From Thereva unica (lineage: Eukaryota > Arthropoda > Insecta > Diptera > Therevidae): a stretch of DNA of 64,000 bases. Below are positions 35,417 to 45,930 of this stretch, one piece after another (within the stretch, counting starts at the first letter, position 1; each line of letters opens with the position of its first letter). The stretch spans positions 1 through 64,000 of the forward strand of contig CATLJY010000275.1 in NCBI GenBank assembly GCA_949987705.1, written 5' to 3'. The translations under genes were made by a program, and so were the position numbers. Under the pieces are notes generated by a model. It ran no database searches. It was given only the letters and a program-made list of their open reading frames with translations, and was not told where the DNA came from.

Positions 35417-36049
35417 TAAGGCGAGTACACCTAGACTCATGTCAATATTAAAATCGCCAGTCAAAATGACATGTTTAGCACACAGTAAAACATCTTCTAG
35501 TGAATTGAAGAACTCATCCTCAAATATCACATCTGGCGGCTTGTAATTGCAACCCAAAAGTAATTTATCACGTTTATTGCGTAACTCAATAAATAAATAC
35601 TCAATATTTTGATTACTCTTTTTGATTATACGGAAATCGAAGATGTCACTCAGAAAAATTGCAACGCCGCCACCGCTACGATCCACCCTATCATGCCTAA
35701 TGATTTTATACCCAGGCAAATGCACAAGTTTATCATTAACCGATGATTGGAGCCAGGTTTCAGTAACACATAAAGCATGCAAACCTGAATTAGATATCAT
35801 ATTCCGTATTTCGTCCATTTTATGGAGTATACTGCGTGCATTTATGTGAGCTATGCGTAAGCCGTTTGCCTTTTTTGAAGATGTTCAAGAGTATTTCACC
35901 AGGAGTCACGTTACAAGCACCACACCTAGCACTTAGGCCGTTTGCCAAAATACCATTTCGAATTTTTCTCATTTCCCAGGGCACTTCGATATCCCAAAGT
36001 GTGCCAAAATACCAATTCACACATTTCAATGACAATTAAAAACTTTTAA

Positions 36050-36789
36050 GGGGACAGCAACCGAATTTTCGATCAAAAAATCAATTTTTTTTTATTTTTT
36101 TATTATAATCTATAAACAATTCTGCATTGAATGGTGCAAGAAAAATGAAAATCCGATAATTATCGATTATAGCGATATCGAACGAAAACGATGTCGGAAT
36201 ACGCAAAACCCCGGTTTTTTTCGAAAAATGGCCGTCCTGAAAACTCACCTTTTCTGAACTTCAAAAACACTTTTCTCGGCTCTGGTTTAAGATAAACCAA
36301 TATACCTTACATCATTCGAAAGCTTATGGAATGCTGTTTTAACTGAACAGACAACTTTTTGAAATATTGCTTACATCGGGAGAAAAAAAATATTTTGCAA
36401 ACCTATTTAGCGTAAAATTTTATTACATATCGCTTTGACTATAATTCATCAGCAAATTGATATATCAAAAAGTTGTCTGCTTAATTGATGCAGTACATAA
36501 TAGGGAACACATAGAAAAAAAGAAATTGAAAATCGGGCATGGCATTCGTGAAAAATCTGTCAAAAACGGCGAAAAAAGTAGTTATTTTTGTTAAATTTTT
36601 GATTTAAGTTCCAGGACCGAAAAAAAAGAAAAAGAAAACTTCTAAAATCTCCACGCTACAAAATGAGAAATTCTGAACATTTTAAAAAAAAATTTCTTTA
36701 CAATCAAACCAGCGGTTTGGAAGATATAAAATGTTGAAGTCAAAAAATCATGTTTAGTAGAGCCGGGCGGCAAAACGGTTGCTGTCCCC
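36050..36789. mobile_element. TTAA-flanked non-autonomous DNA transposon
   Basis: It is 740 bp with perfect 14-bp inverted ends GGGGACAGCAACCG, flanked by TTAA at 36046-36049 and 36790-36793. A TTAA duplication is used by piggyBac and Kolobok; the GGGG start fits Kolobok better than piggyBac (usually CCC). Internally, AAAAGTTGTCTG-type words occur in both orientations. There is no transposase. Confidence 0.8.
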
Positions 36790-37592
36790 TTAAGTAAAAA
36801 TGGACGGAGAAACAGCATTTGTAGAAAATTTATTAAAATTTTATTATGTTAGATTCGATTGTTACATTTATTCTCTTTCTTATAAATAAATGATTGAGCG
36901 TTATCCCTGATTGCAATATTTTTTTAGTTTCTTTCTGCAAAACTAAAAACATTGTATTAAAATGATGTCTCCCTGCGAGTGTTTAAAACAAAACAAAAAT
37001 AATAATTGGTTTCCAGTTACGTATTAACTTTTTTAATTAATTAACTTAAGTTAAATATTAACTTTTTAAATTAATTAACTGTAAATCTATTTCCACTTGA
37101 TATTAAAATAATCAGACAATCATATTTGTTTTTGTTTGCATAATATTTTTCTTGAAACATTTGTAAAGCCCATCTCCGTTTAGCTAAGGAACAAACTTAT
37201 TATTTTAAGCCGTTCTTGCATTTCCATTTTTCCTTTATTGTTATTACTTGTTTGCTTTTTTAAATTTATTTAACGGCTGACTTGATTAAAGTAAAAACTG
37301 AAATGTTTATAATAATTTACACATTTCCATAGACGCAAACCGTCGAAAATCAAATTTACCAATTGAAATGGGTTTTCCATACAAATTGACGTTTGAATTG
37401 CTATTTTGGCACAGACCCTTAGAGCCATTTGAAGATAAACAAAAGAGAAGATCAGCAAATTGAAGTCCCAACTGAAGTATCACAGGAGAAGCAATGTTAA
37501 AAATAGTTAACCTGAAAGCAGTATCAACACAAAAACTTACTAACATATTTACATTTATCAAGAAAAGCAAAAACAAAAACATCCATCCTGTC

Positions 37593-37916
37593 AGTCAGAG
37601 TGAGGAGCTCGCCGCATTAGCCGGAACTGGGTCACTACCAGAGACATCGGACTCCATTGCCTTGGTGAAGGTTACAGCTGTTGGAGGTGACAACTGTCCA
37701 GAATCATCAAGTAAACGCCGAAATTGATCAATCGACGTAATATAGATCGGCCCACTTGATGTATTTTTTCTGACAAAAACACGACCATCGATCGTGTAAA
37801 TAGAATGCAGCAGTGAGCAGCTTCTCAACTTGAGAGCTTCTAACCGAATCTCGCGATCCCGTTTCGATAGACTTCAAGCTTGAAGGCAATTTATGGAATA
37901 TTCCGTAAAGTCGCAT
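37593..37916 (-). pseudogene. possible LINE ORF1 / baculovirus-FP-like C-terminal domain fragment
   Basis: Two overlapping - strand frames can be joined by one shift and read RLYGIFHKLPSSLKS and then YTIDGRVFVRKNTSSGPIY followed by SIDQFRRLL. The 'YTIDGRVFVRKN' pattern is reminiscent of the FP-type C-terminal domain found in ORF1 of some insect CR1/L2 elements. This is from memory of the family and is weak. It could be an unrelated degraded frame. Confidence 0.3.
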
Positions 37917-37959
37917 TTCAATACACGCTCTTCTATATTGTCTGTCACTGAATGCAACG

Positions 37960-38190
37960 CATGTACGCTTGGAAATTTCACCAGTTTTAGTTGCGTGGTT
38001 GCATTTGTATGTGCCAAAGTTTATTCAACAAAATCTTCATGAGCACAGAACACCATTTAGATGAAAAATCAGTTGCGCTTGTGTGTGGACAAAGTTTGGT
38101 TGCAAACTGGGTTATGAGCGTGATAATGGTGAAACCAGTTTGAAACTGGGATTACAAATCCGTCGTCCCATGTGCGTAGGGCCTCAATGT
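37960..38190. mobile_element. degraded relative of the 12318-12654 MITE
   Basis: It shares TGCGTGGTTGCA-like sequence, GAGCACAGAACACC, GTGTGGACAAAG, GAAACCAGTTTGA and GTGCGTAGGGCC in the same order as the element at 12.3 kb. The left end is unclear. Confidence 0.5.
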
Positions 38191-38425
38191 TTATGGAATT
38201 CTTGCTTTAGTCCCTTACTTTTGGCGATAATTTTATCACGCGAGAAATTGCAATTAAATTCGCATGAATAATTTGACGTTGATTAGGAATAATAAATACC
38301 TACATATTACACAAAACTGCTTGTGAATAAAACTTCCAGTACAATACATTACAATATAGTAAAATAAAAATGCATCGTTGAAAATTCATTATCTATGCTA
38401 ACAACTAACTTTTCTTCACTTCCAG

Positions 38426-38584
38426 ATCAGTGATATTCATCAATTTTACACAAAAAACATTGATATGCATTTGGATATTGATATGGAATACAAAATAGGA
38501 ACAGCAAGTGGCACAAGCTGGCAAACTTCCAGCATCCTAAATCGCATTTGCATTGTCTTCATTGCATTTATTCTGATTTTGTAA
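38426..38584 (+). CDS. Lachesin/klingon-like adhesion protein, terminal exon C (GPI-type tail)
   Basis: This last coding exon has 52 codons plus TAA, after acceptor CACTTCCAG, phase 0. ISDIHQFYT closes the FN3 domain started in exons A and B (joined GWNE to ISDI). An acidic linker DMHLDIDMEYK follows, then a small-residue stretch GTASGTSWQ suited to GPI attachment, a short spacer, and a hydrophobic end ICIVFIAFILIL directly before the stop. Lack of any cytoplasmic residues after the hydrophobic run is typical of GPI-signal proteins and of this family. No 3' splice alternatives were examined. A candidate polyadenylation signal lies about 0.63 kb downstream. Confidence 0.88.
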   Translation: MSDIHQFYTKNIDMHLDIDMEYKIGTASGTSWQTSSILNRICIVFIAFILIL

Positions 38585-39838
38585 CGTCATATGGAAATTG
38601 TGTAGGATATTTCTACGGAAATGTTAGTTTGAAAGTGCCTTAAAATGTCTATTAAGAATATTTCTATTTATGTTCATATTTTTTTATTCTTATTAAATTG
38701 TTTTATTTTTTGTGCATAAAATTATGAATAATTACATTTATTATAGCAGTACTTTTATGGCAATTGTATGATCCAATTTGTACAGAAATTTTTTCTACAA
38801 CTGTATAATGTAAAATAGACATTTTGTATGGTTATCTTAAGTATGTGTAAAGCTAATGTATTTTTGGGCATTAATTACTTCCAAAATATGGAAAATCGGA
38901 GAAATGTAATTAAAGTGAAAATAGTTGATATTATATCTTAAATCAAGTCATAATAATCAATTTTTTAATATAGTGGATATGTAAAACATCTCCCATTATG
39001 CTTACTGTAATGTTATTAACAAAAATCCGAACCAAGATGTAATAGAATAGTATATATAAATATGTATAATTGTAATCATACCTGCCAGGTCTTCTTAAGT
39101 TTCACAAAAATCCCTCAATGAAATATATAGGTATATATAACGGTATGCAATTTTTTCTATATAACATATTACATTTTCGAACAAAAGTGAGTATTATAAA
39201 TAGGATATAAATAAAATTTAATCATTGTTCATTATCAGGAAGAACCTTTTAATTTTAAAGAATCACGGAATTTCTACGAGACATCAAGGAATTAAAATTT
39301 ATTAAAACATGTACAAATATCGTACAAACTAAGGGTTTGATTTTATGATTGTTAATAAGATTCTTAAAAAGCTATTTTTATCATTTTATAATCGGCTCCG
39401 AGAATTACATATGCTTATCGTTTCAATTTAACAAGACTACGACTGAATAAATATTATTTCCATTGCTAGGAATTCAAAGAGTTAAGAGTTTATACTGTAA
39501 GGAACGTCAGTCGCAAGAGGGGCTACACATCCATCTATAGAAGGGTTATATTTGCTTAAGAAGGGGCTCAGGAATTTAATAAAAATTAGGTGGTAATGTG
39601 GCGAGATGCTTGGTGTGAAACCTACATTCCAATTGTTCAACTTTTACCAAATGAATTTTCAATCATAATGATTTATGAAAGATACCTTGAGACTTGTAGT
39701 TATCTAGAAGGTTTTAGTGGTATTAATTTTTTTATATGTAGCCTACGGAGACCCTTTACTTTAGTGATTAGCTGTTTGATTAAGTAATAACTGTTGTGCG
39801 AAATTTAAAACCAGGATAAACAAGATACACCAAAAAGG
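38585..39838. other. likely 3' UTR and downstream non-coding sequence
   Basis: It is AT-rich. No coding frame or bounded repeat is seen up to the LINE fragment at 39.84 kb. Confidence 0.5.
39210..39215 (+). promoter_or_regulatory. candidate polyadenylation signal AATAAA
   Basis: It is the first clear AATAAA after the stop of exon C, in an AT-rich stretch that lacks recognised repeats from 38585. Such hexamers are common by chance in this composition; the assignment to the gene's 3' end is a guess. Confidence 0.3.
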
Positions 39839-40960
39839 TCTACTGTCGACCTTCTTGTCTGTTTGATCGAGCATCTAAACCGAAGCTTCCATCACTTCGG
39901 CAAGTCCAGTCTGGTTGCTTTGGATATTTCCAAAGCTTTCTACAGAGTATGGCATCCTGCACTGCTGTCTAAACTCCAAGCTATTGGTGTCAACTCAGTT
40001 CTAAGGAACTGGATTGAAAGCCTTCTTTCTGGCCGTTCAATCAAGATAGTATTGGATGGCGTTGACCCTCACTCCATCTCGGCCGGTGTACCCCACGGAT
40101 CGATCCGCTCTCCTGCTGTCTTTCTTATATTCAATAATGATTTCGTCTATGACGGCACTCTGCGTCATTTGTACCCCTTGGACAGCGTAAGACAAGCAAG
40201 TGCCAGACTTTGTCTCTCAGACCGTGAACTCTTGTCCAACTCTCTTAACGTGGACATTGAACTCATTCTTCATTGGGGCCACAAGAATCGTGTTGAATTC
40301 AACCCATCGTAAACAAAGTACTGTCTTATCTCCACCAAAACCTGAACAAACGTTACCCCTATTTCAGTGGGCAAGGATAATGTAACAGCTGCCCCATCTC
40401 TTAACATCCTGGGGATGACTTTATCTTCTGGTCTGCGATGGAATAATAACATATACCAAGTCGCCAAACAAGTGTATCAATGCCTCGGATTTCTTAAGAC
40501 ATACAAGCTCCTCCTTCAACCAGCTGCACTGGCTGCAATCTACAAATCCTAAATTCGGCCCCGCCTCGAATACAACTCGTGTTGGCTGGACAAGGTGTAA
40601 AGCCATGCCATCAAACTCATTGGCGATAACACTCTTTACTCCACGAGCGACCCTTTAAGCTATTGTAGGAATGTAGCAGCCCTCAGCAAGTTTTAGCGCT
40701 ATTATCATAGCGACTGTTCTACTTAGATTAGACACCTCCCGCAACACAAGACTAGCCAATTCGGCTCACCGCCACACACTACTGCCCTCCTCTTCGAGTA
40801 CATTAATGTTTAGTAGTTCGTTTGTAAATAGAACGACTCGATTGTGGAACTGTCAGAGTTCAAACGCAAGGTTCATCGACATCTACTCACGCACGTTCCA
40901 AACCGCTAACCAATCCCTTCTTTTCTATCCTTCAGATCTAGCTTACTACTAGACATTGCA
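39839..40960 (+). pseudogene. non-LTR retrotransposon RT fragment
   Basis: The + strand frame 39863-40312 (open upstream from about 39840) reads FGKSSLVALDISKAF (expected F-D-R-V-W-H follows as YRVWH), LRNWIESLLSGRSIKIVLDG and SAGVPHGSIRSPAVFLIFNN, matching RT motifs 3 and 4 (normally GVPQGSVLSP). The YADD block is missing, with an altered segment after 40140. Later frames hold WGHKNRVEFNPS and LNILGMTLSSGLRWNNNI, then RPRLEYNSCW and a Jockey-like tail. Many frameshifts and stops are present; dead. The clade is uncertain (Jockey/I group). Confidence 0.75.
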
Positions 40961-41956
40961 CCATGACATTAACGGCATCACGTACTAGTGGTACAAGCTT
41001 GACCATGTCACATAAAAAAAGTCTTAACAATATGTATCTCCATTTCCTAAGGAAATAACGATGTTTAGTATGATCCGTTTGTAGTTCTAAAATTAACAGC
41101 TCTTTAGTGCTTATTCTTTTTGAGTGTACCGATGCGATGGTGGCATGCAATTTTTATTTCTTTCCTTTTTGTTTTTCTCCTGGTTCATATATTCCCTCTC
41201 GATTAATGCGAAAATTAGCTAATCATGGCAGAACCACGTTTACTATCAGAGGAAATCCACTAGTTTATGGGGATTGGATGGAGCACCAGAGAGAGGAGTG
41301 GAGATGTATGTAGCTTCGTCTGGCGTCCTCACAATGACCTATGCGTCATGAATGCCTTTTTTGGTAGCATCCAGCTCTCCAGCTCACCAGCAATAACTTA
41401 GCACAATGCTAGCTTGAGGCACGCATGCCCACTACCAACAAATAACAATAAATAACAATAAATATTTAAATAACAATAATAAATGTTTAAATTAAAAGGC
41501 TAAAAGAAAATAACAAAATTAATATGTGTATTCAAATATTTTGGTCCATTATAACAATTACTTTTCAACTATCTTAAATTTTCCGGCGTATTACGTATAC
41601 ATATGTATAATCAGTCAAATTTAAAGTTACTCAGAATTTTCAAGAGCTAAAAGAAATCATATCTCTCTACGGAAAAAAATAACACAGCTGTAGGGGTAAT
41701 TTTCCGGTATTAATCAATATGTTTCCACCAATATCTTTTCCATCTTCTACCTAGATTTTGAATGTTTTATTGGTTGTAAACCCTTTACTAATTTTAATTG
41801 GCATATGGTTTCTGATATCGCTCCTAAACGAAGCAATGTTTAGAAAAACCGTAACAGTGGTAAAAATCCTCATGTCAGCTACGATATTTCATCTTGGAGA
41901 ACCGAGATGCGGTTTTTTGTAGGTATTGTTGGTTTCCCTACATAAAGCAATGAGCA
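40961..41956. other. non-coding stretch
   Basis: It holds short tandem AATAACAATAA-type repeats near 41440-41485 and nothing else recognisable. The open frames are short and unremarkable. Confidence 0.45.
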
Positions 41957-42445
41957 TCATTCATTCATCATCATTGCGCTCCTTTAATCCCTCATGGGAC
42001 ATAGGGCGGAAACAGTTGCCCTCCAGCGGACTCTGATTTGCGCGACAGCTCTCAGCTCCGACCAGGATGTCCCAGTTGTTGCGGCTTCTGCTAGTAGGGT
42101 TCTCCTCCCCGTTGTTCTAGGTCTTCCGACTCGACGGGATCCTTGCGGATTCCAGTCGAGGGCCTGTTTGGCTAGATTTTCGTTTTTTCGTCGCAAGGTG
42201 TGGCCAACCCAATTCCATTTCCTTCGTCTGATTTGGTCGTCTATCCTTTCTTGGCCGGCACGGCGCCATAATTCTTCGTTTGAAATTCTATCCTGCCAGC
42301 GGATTTTTAGGATACGACGCAGGCATCTGTTGAAGAAAACTTGTAGGCGCCTTGTGATGAATTCGGTGACTTTCCATGTTTCGCAACCGTACAAAAGTAC
42401 TGCCTTGTTGAACAGCCGCAATTTGGAGTTTAACAGCCGCAATGA
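41957..42445 (-). pseudogene. RTE-like non-LTR retrotransposon, 3' end (copy 2)
   Basis: A continuous - strand frame of 152 residues covers the RTE C-terminus: YGCETWKVTEFITRRLQVF, NRCLRRILKIRWQDRISNE, WRRAGQERIDDQIRRRKWNW, VGHTLRRKNENLAKQALDWN, PQGSRRVGRPRTTGRR and a tail ending ALCPMRD. The 3' terminus GGGATTAAAGGAGCGC and a TGATGA tail match copy 1. It is strongly 5'-truncated, the usual outcome of incomplete reverse transcription. Confidence 0.85.
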
Positions 42446-42980
42446 AGCTGCTTAACATTCATTGCAAATTACACGCCACTACCTGGATATGAAATCTCTG
42501 CAATATTTTTTCAAACCAGTTCTGTTATCTTAAACACCATTCCAAATACATATGTACATACATATATTTTACAACTTCACAAATCAAAATTGACAAAAGA
42601 ATATGTTGGATTAGGTTAGGTTAGATATGGCTGAGCTGTTGGTTTAAGCGCGTACACTTAAGCCAAAAGGATAAGCCCATTGTGATGCCATAGTAATCCC
42701 ACTTTAAACCTGATGTTAAAGTATCGTTTCTGCGCTAAACCATCTCGAGGAAGTAATGAATCTTAGAAAAGGTTCATCAAATGTGGTTAACCTCGTTCTG
42801 CTAAGGGCCGGGCAGTGACAGAGGAGATGTAGTACACTTTCTTTCACGTCCAGATTCTTACAGCTTCTGCACAAATCGTAGGTTTCAAGACCTAAGCATG
42901 TCGCCTGCGTCCCTTCAAACAGTGTCCGGTCAGCACTCCCACTATAACTGAGAGGTCTTGTCTCCCGAGGCTCAGTAGTG
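42446..42980. other. non-coding stretch with TAGGTTAGGTTAG motif
   Basis: It contains GGATTAGGTTAGGTTAGATA near 42609 and sequence that may be the decayed 3' end of the I-like LINE that follows. The motif is a short interspersed repeat, not a telomere array. Confidence 0.4.
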
Positions 42981-44230
42981 AAGTGTTCCGCCTGTGGTCA
43001 TAAGAGAGCTAAGTTAATTTGGCTAAAGTGCATTTATTAAAATCCCTCCAATGCTTTTTCGCTTGTTGCATTTTGTGCTGTTTGCATCGGAGTTTAAAGG
43101 TGGCCCAAAGCATACCAACAATTTCCTTTTCTAGTCGTGCCTTTCCTAGCCAATTCGTCAGCTTTACAATTTCCCCCTATATTTTGGTGTCCGGGCACCC
43201 CCATACGAGGAGGGTCCTGAACTGTTGAGCCATCTTGCTAAGAGATCTGCGACATTCAGAGGTAGTTCTAAAATTGTTTGTGCAAGAGCGCAAGGTTTTC
43301 AGAGCCGCCTGGCTATCTGAGAAGATGTGACTATCCTGTTCCTCTCGTCTTGCTGGTTGATTTGTAGAACAGCCTCTTTTATGGCTAGAACCTCCTCTTG
43401 CAGTGATCGGGTAGTCGGAAGGAGACTTCAATCCCAAGCTCTGGGGAAATACTCCTCCTCCCACCCGACCCTCGAGCTTAGAGCCATCAGTAAAGAAGTT
43501 TATGACACCCTGAAAACTGTGTGGTCTATTTCTCCATTCACGACGTGAAGGGATGTGCACTCCGTAGCTTCTCATGAAGGTAATCTCGGGTATGCAGAAG
43601 TCGGTTTTTGTGGGGATAGTTAGAGTTCAGTACCTTCGTGTGCCCTCTCCTGATTGCGGTTCAAAAACCAGATTATTTTATTCCAAGGGCCGCGATGGTT
43701 GCGCTTTCCCTTGCCACAAGAGTTAAAGGAGGGACGTATAACATAACATTTAGGGCATCTGTAGGTGTGGACCGAAGTGCTTCTGTTATGCATAGCTCCG
43801 CACATCTTTGTACTTTGTGTATTTTGTTTAGCACGGTGGATTTTTTTAGGGTTGGCCACCATACTAAGACCCCGTAAAAGAGATTTTGGCCGACCATCAC
43901 TGTGTAGATCCATCGTACTATGTTAGGGGAGAAGCCCCATTTCTTCCCAATCGATTTTTTGCAAGCGAAAAGCGCTTTCTTAATGCGCTCTTCAGTGTTT
44001 TCATTCCAATATCCAAGACTTCTCCCAAGTATTTGGCACGGTTGCTAATTTTGAGCCTAACATTGTTAAGTTGGGGATGTTAACGGAGGGATCTTATACC
44101 TCCTTGTGAAGAGGGCCAGTTCCGTTTTCACTGGGTTTACGCTAAGTCGGCGGGTTGCGGTTCAGCTTGAGAGGATTTGTTACATCGCCTTCTTGAGATC
44201 ACAGAGGACTTGAGGCCTTAGTTCTCTCTA
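42980..44230 (-). pseudogene. I-clade-like LINE fragment (RT end + RNase H)
   Basis: Read on the - strand: the RT end with NPVKTELALFTRRYKIP (about 44090-44150); a segment VLVWWPTLKKSTVLNKIHKV, QRCAELCITEALRSTPTDAL, NVMLYVPPLTLVARESA (43673-43900); then RNase H with INFFTDGSKLEGRVGGGVF and HIFSDSQAALKTL (43177-43575). The RT-to-RNase H order and DGSK/DSQAA motifs fit I-like or related RNase H-bearing LINEs. Frameshifts separate the blocks; dead. Confidence 0.78.
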
Positions 44231-45404
44231 TAAAAAAAAATTGAACACGATCGTAGGAAAAGACATACTCATTTACTCATAGGTGAGTATCCATCTGAAT
44301 GCTCTTTTATAATTTAAAGTCAGCACACTAAATATATATTTTCATCCCTAAAAAAAAAACTACCAAGTATTCCCGTCTAAGAAACCTGGCATTATGATAT
44401 ATAGGTGCATGATGTACATTAGAATATATTTTTGATTCTACGATCTCGACTGATATGTATAGTGTAAATAGTTCCAATATGTAAGTAACTGTTAGAATTT
44501 AGGCAAAAAGGAAATGCAGAAAGTGATGGTATTATTTAGAAATACAATTAAATAGTTCGACGTATTAGAATTCGAACTGATTTTTATATACAAAATAAAA
44601 ATAAGAATAAAAACATAATAATTTAATAAATAGAACCTGCAAATTTCAAGTCCTGTAAAAATTTGTTGATAAATAATAATTAAATGCATATATGTATAAG
44701 TATAGGAGAATATAGATCCATTATTTAGAAATAAATTATAGCTTAATATTCATCTAAGGCAGGTATCCGAAATTAGAAAATGGCAAAAAAATAATCGATA
44801 AACTCTAATAGGTAAAGCATAGAAAATAAAATTTTTGATTGTGAATGATACGCAACAGTAAAACTTGTGTATATATAAATGAAAGTTGTGTAGAAGCCAT
44901 ATCATAAGTTTAGTTTTGTACAATTATATTCGAATATAGGTTAATAAATAGTTTTAAGATCGTCTCATAAGGTAAGAGATTTAAGATTCTACAACGTTAC
45001 TTACCAACCAATGGTTAACTGATTAGTGAATAGCTGAAAATAAATATGGAATAAATCAGAAAATTGTAGTTTTTTTTTTAAATTTTATCAAATTTATTTC
45101 AAGGTGTCTTCAGTTATTGTACAACAAGTTTAAACTGAAACGCAAACGGATCCGGAAGGTATGTGGATCACGCTATAATATTTCGGTTTCACTCTTCAAA
45201 TTGCTCCCTACCAAGTGAGAGAAACCAAAAAGTCGAAATTCTAAAAATTCTATAAAAAACTACCTGGGACCCGGTACGCCTGCACCCATAAGCCAATAGT
45301 AAACAATAAAAACCAAGCACTGACTTAGTATTTTTCGAGATATGAATTTTACACAGATGAAGTGCCTCAAAGAACATGGGTCTTGCGACGGCCTCCATGG
45401 CCGC
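44231..45404. other. AT-rich non-coding stretch
   Basis: No gene, RNA or bounded repeat was recognised. Confidence 0.5.
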
Positions 45405-45565
45405 CATGGATCGGTATGTTGGGTATACTACATTGCTTGTTGTATTCTACTTTCATTTGATACCCCTGTCGAGGGGGTTGTGAATAAAGTGTAACCCCGC
45501 CCTCTTCAGGTGGCCGCCATAGATCTAACGTATATTGAGTATACTATATTGCTTATTGCATTTCA
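45405..45565. repeat. solitary minisatellite monomer (5-12 kb family)
   Basis: Slightly more than one monomer: CATTTGATACCCCTGTCGAG, GGGGTTGTGAATAAAGTG, CGCCCTCTTCAGGTGGCCGC and ATTGAGTATACTATATTGCT. It is diverged from the array consensus and shows that the family is dispersed. Confidence 0.75.
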
Positions 45566-45567
45566 GT

Positions 45568-45645
45568 TTAGTTTCAATAGCGTCATGGGTTAACAGCTGT
45601 CAAACAATAGGTAGGCCATGAAGCTATTGAAACTAAAATAAAGTG
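45568..45645. repeat. short inverted repeat
   Basis: TTTAGTTTCAATAGCGTCATGG and the complement of CCATGAAGCTATTGAAACTA enclose about 35 bases. It could be a tiny MITE; no target duplication is confirmed. Confidence 0.5.
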
Positions 45646-45930
45646 AAAATTCCTAAAATTACCATTTTGTTGGGATTTTTCAGTTGTTTTTTTTTGGTTA
45701 AAGTATAAAAAATAGCGTACGACCTATTCTCAGACCTACCAAATATACACAACAAATTTCATACAAATCGGTCAACCCGTTTCGGAGGAGTTCGGTAACA
45801 AACACTGTGAGTCGAGATTTTTATAGATATAGAGAGATTAAACTTGACACAATTATTTTCAACCAGCACCCCAACTTTGCAAAAAAAAATTTAAACCGCG
45901 TAGATCGTATCGTATCATACTAAAAATCAT

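Larger units (their letters stand above)
32330..35875 (-). pseudogene. CR1/L2-like non-LTR retrotransposon, nearly complete ORF2 but broken
   Basis: Read on the - strand. Apurinic endonuclease: IAHINARSILHKMDEIRNMI (about 35870), VTETWL, DRVDRSGGGVAIFL, LTGDFNID (35405-35818), then GISDCDLI where SDHD is expected. Linker 34355-35059. Reverse transcriptase: KIIPIPKV...DFRPIS (34094-34351), QSGFRPNHSCTTA and TLLDFSKAFDTVDH (33795-34094), MYADDAQLY (about 33700, in a different frame), then LNPDKSKSIVIYK (33437-33682). The C-terminal domain ends YIMAREAL with a stop at 32410. Frames shift several times, and two later insertions split it (a MITE at 35121-35416 and a SINE at 32973-33455). It is dead. 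Assignment to the CR1/L2 group rests on the SKAFDTVDH and YADDAQLY motifs. Confidence 0.85.
26149..38425 (+). other. intron between exons B and C (12277 bp)
   Basis: It has a GTAAAT donor and ACTTCCAG acceptor. About half is identifiable mobile-element sequence. 26149-26620, 28300-28617, 29170-30320, 30445-31010 and 36790-37590 show no gene. 29430-29790 is rich in GTTGAGTTG/CAACTCAAC words; 30660-30830 (- strand) and 26960-27140 (+ strand) share a diverged relative of the 5-12 kb minisatellite monomer. Confidence 0.8.

Noticed and set aside
42605..42625. TAGGTTAGGTTAG as a telomere-like repeat
   Set aside because: Only two to three units; short repeats of this kind are common in insect genomes and no array is present.
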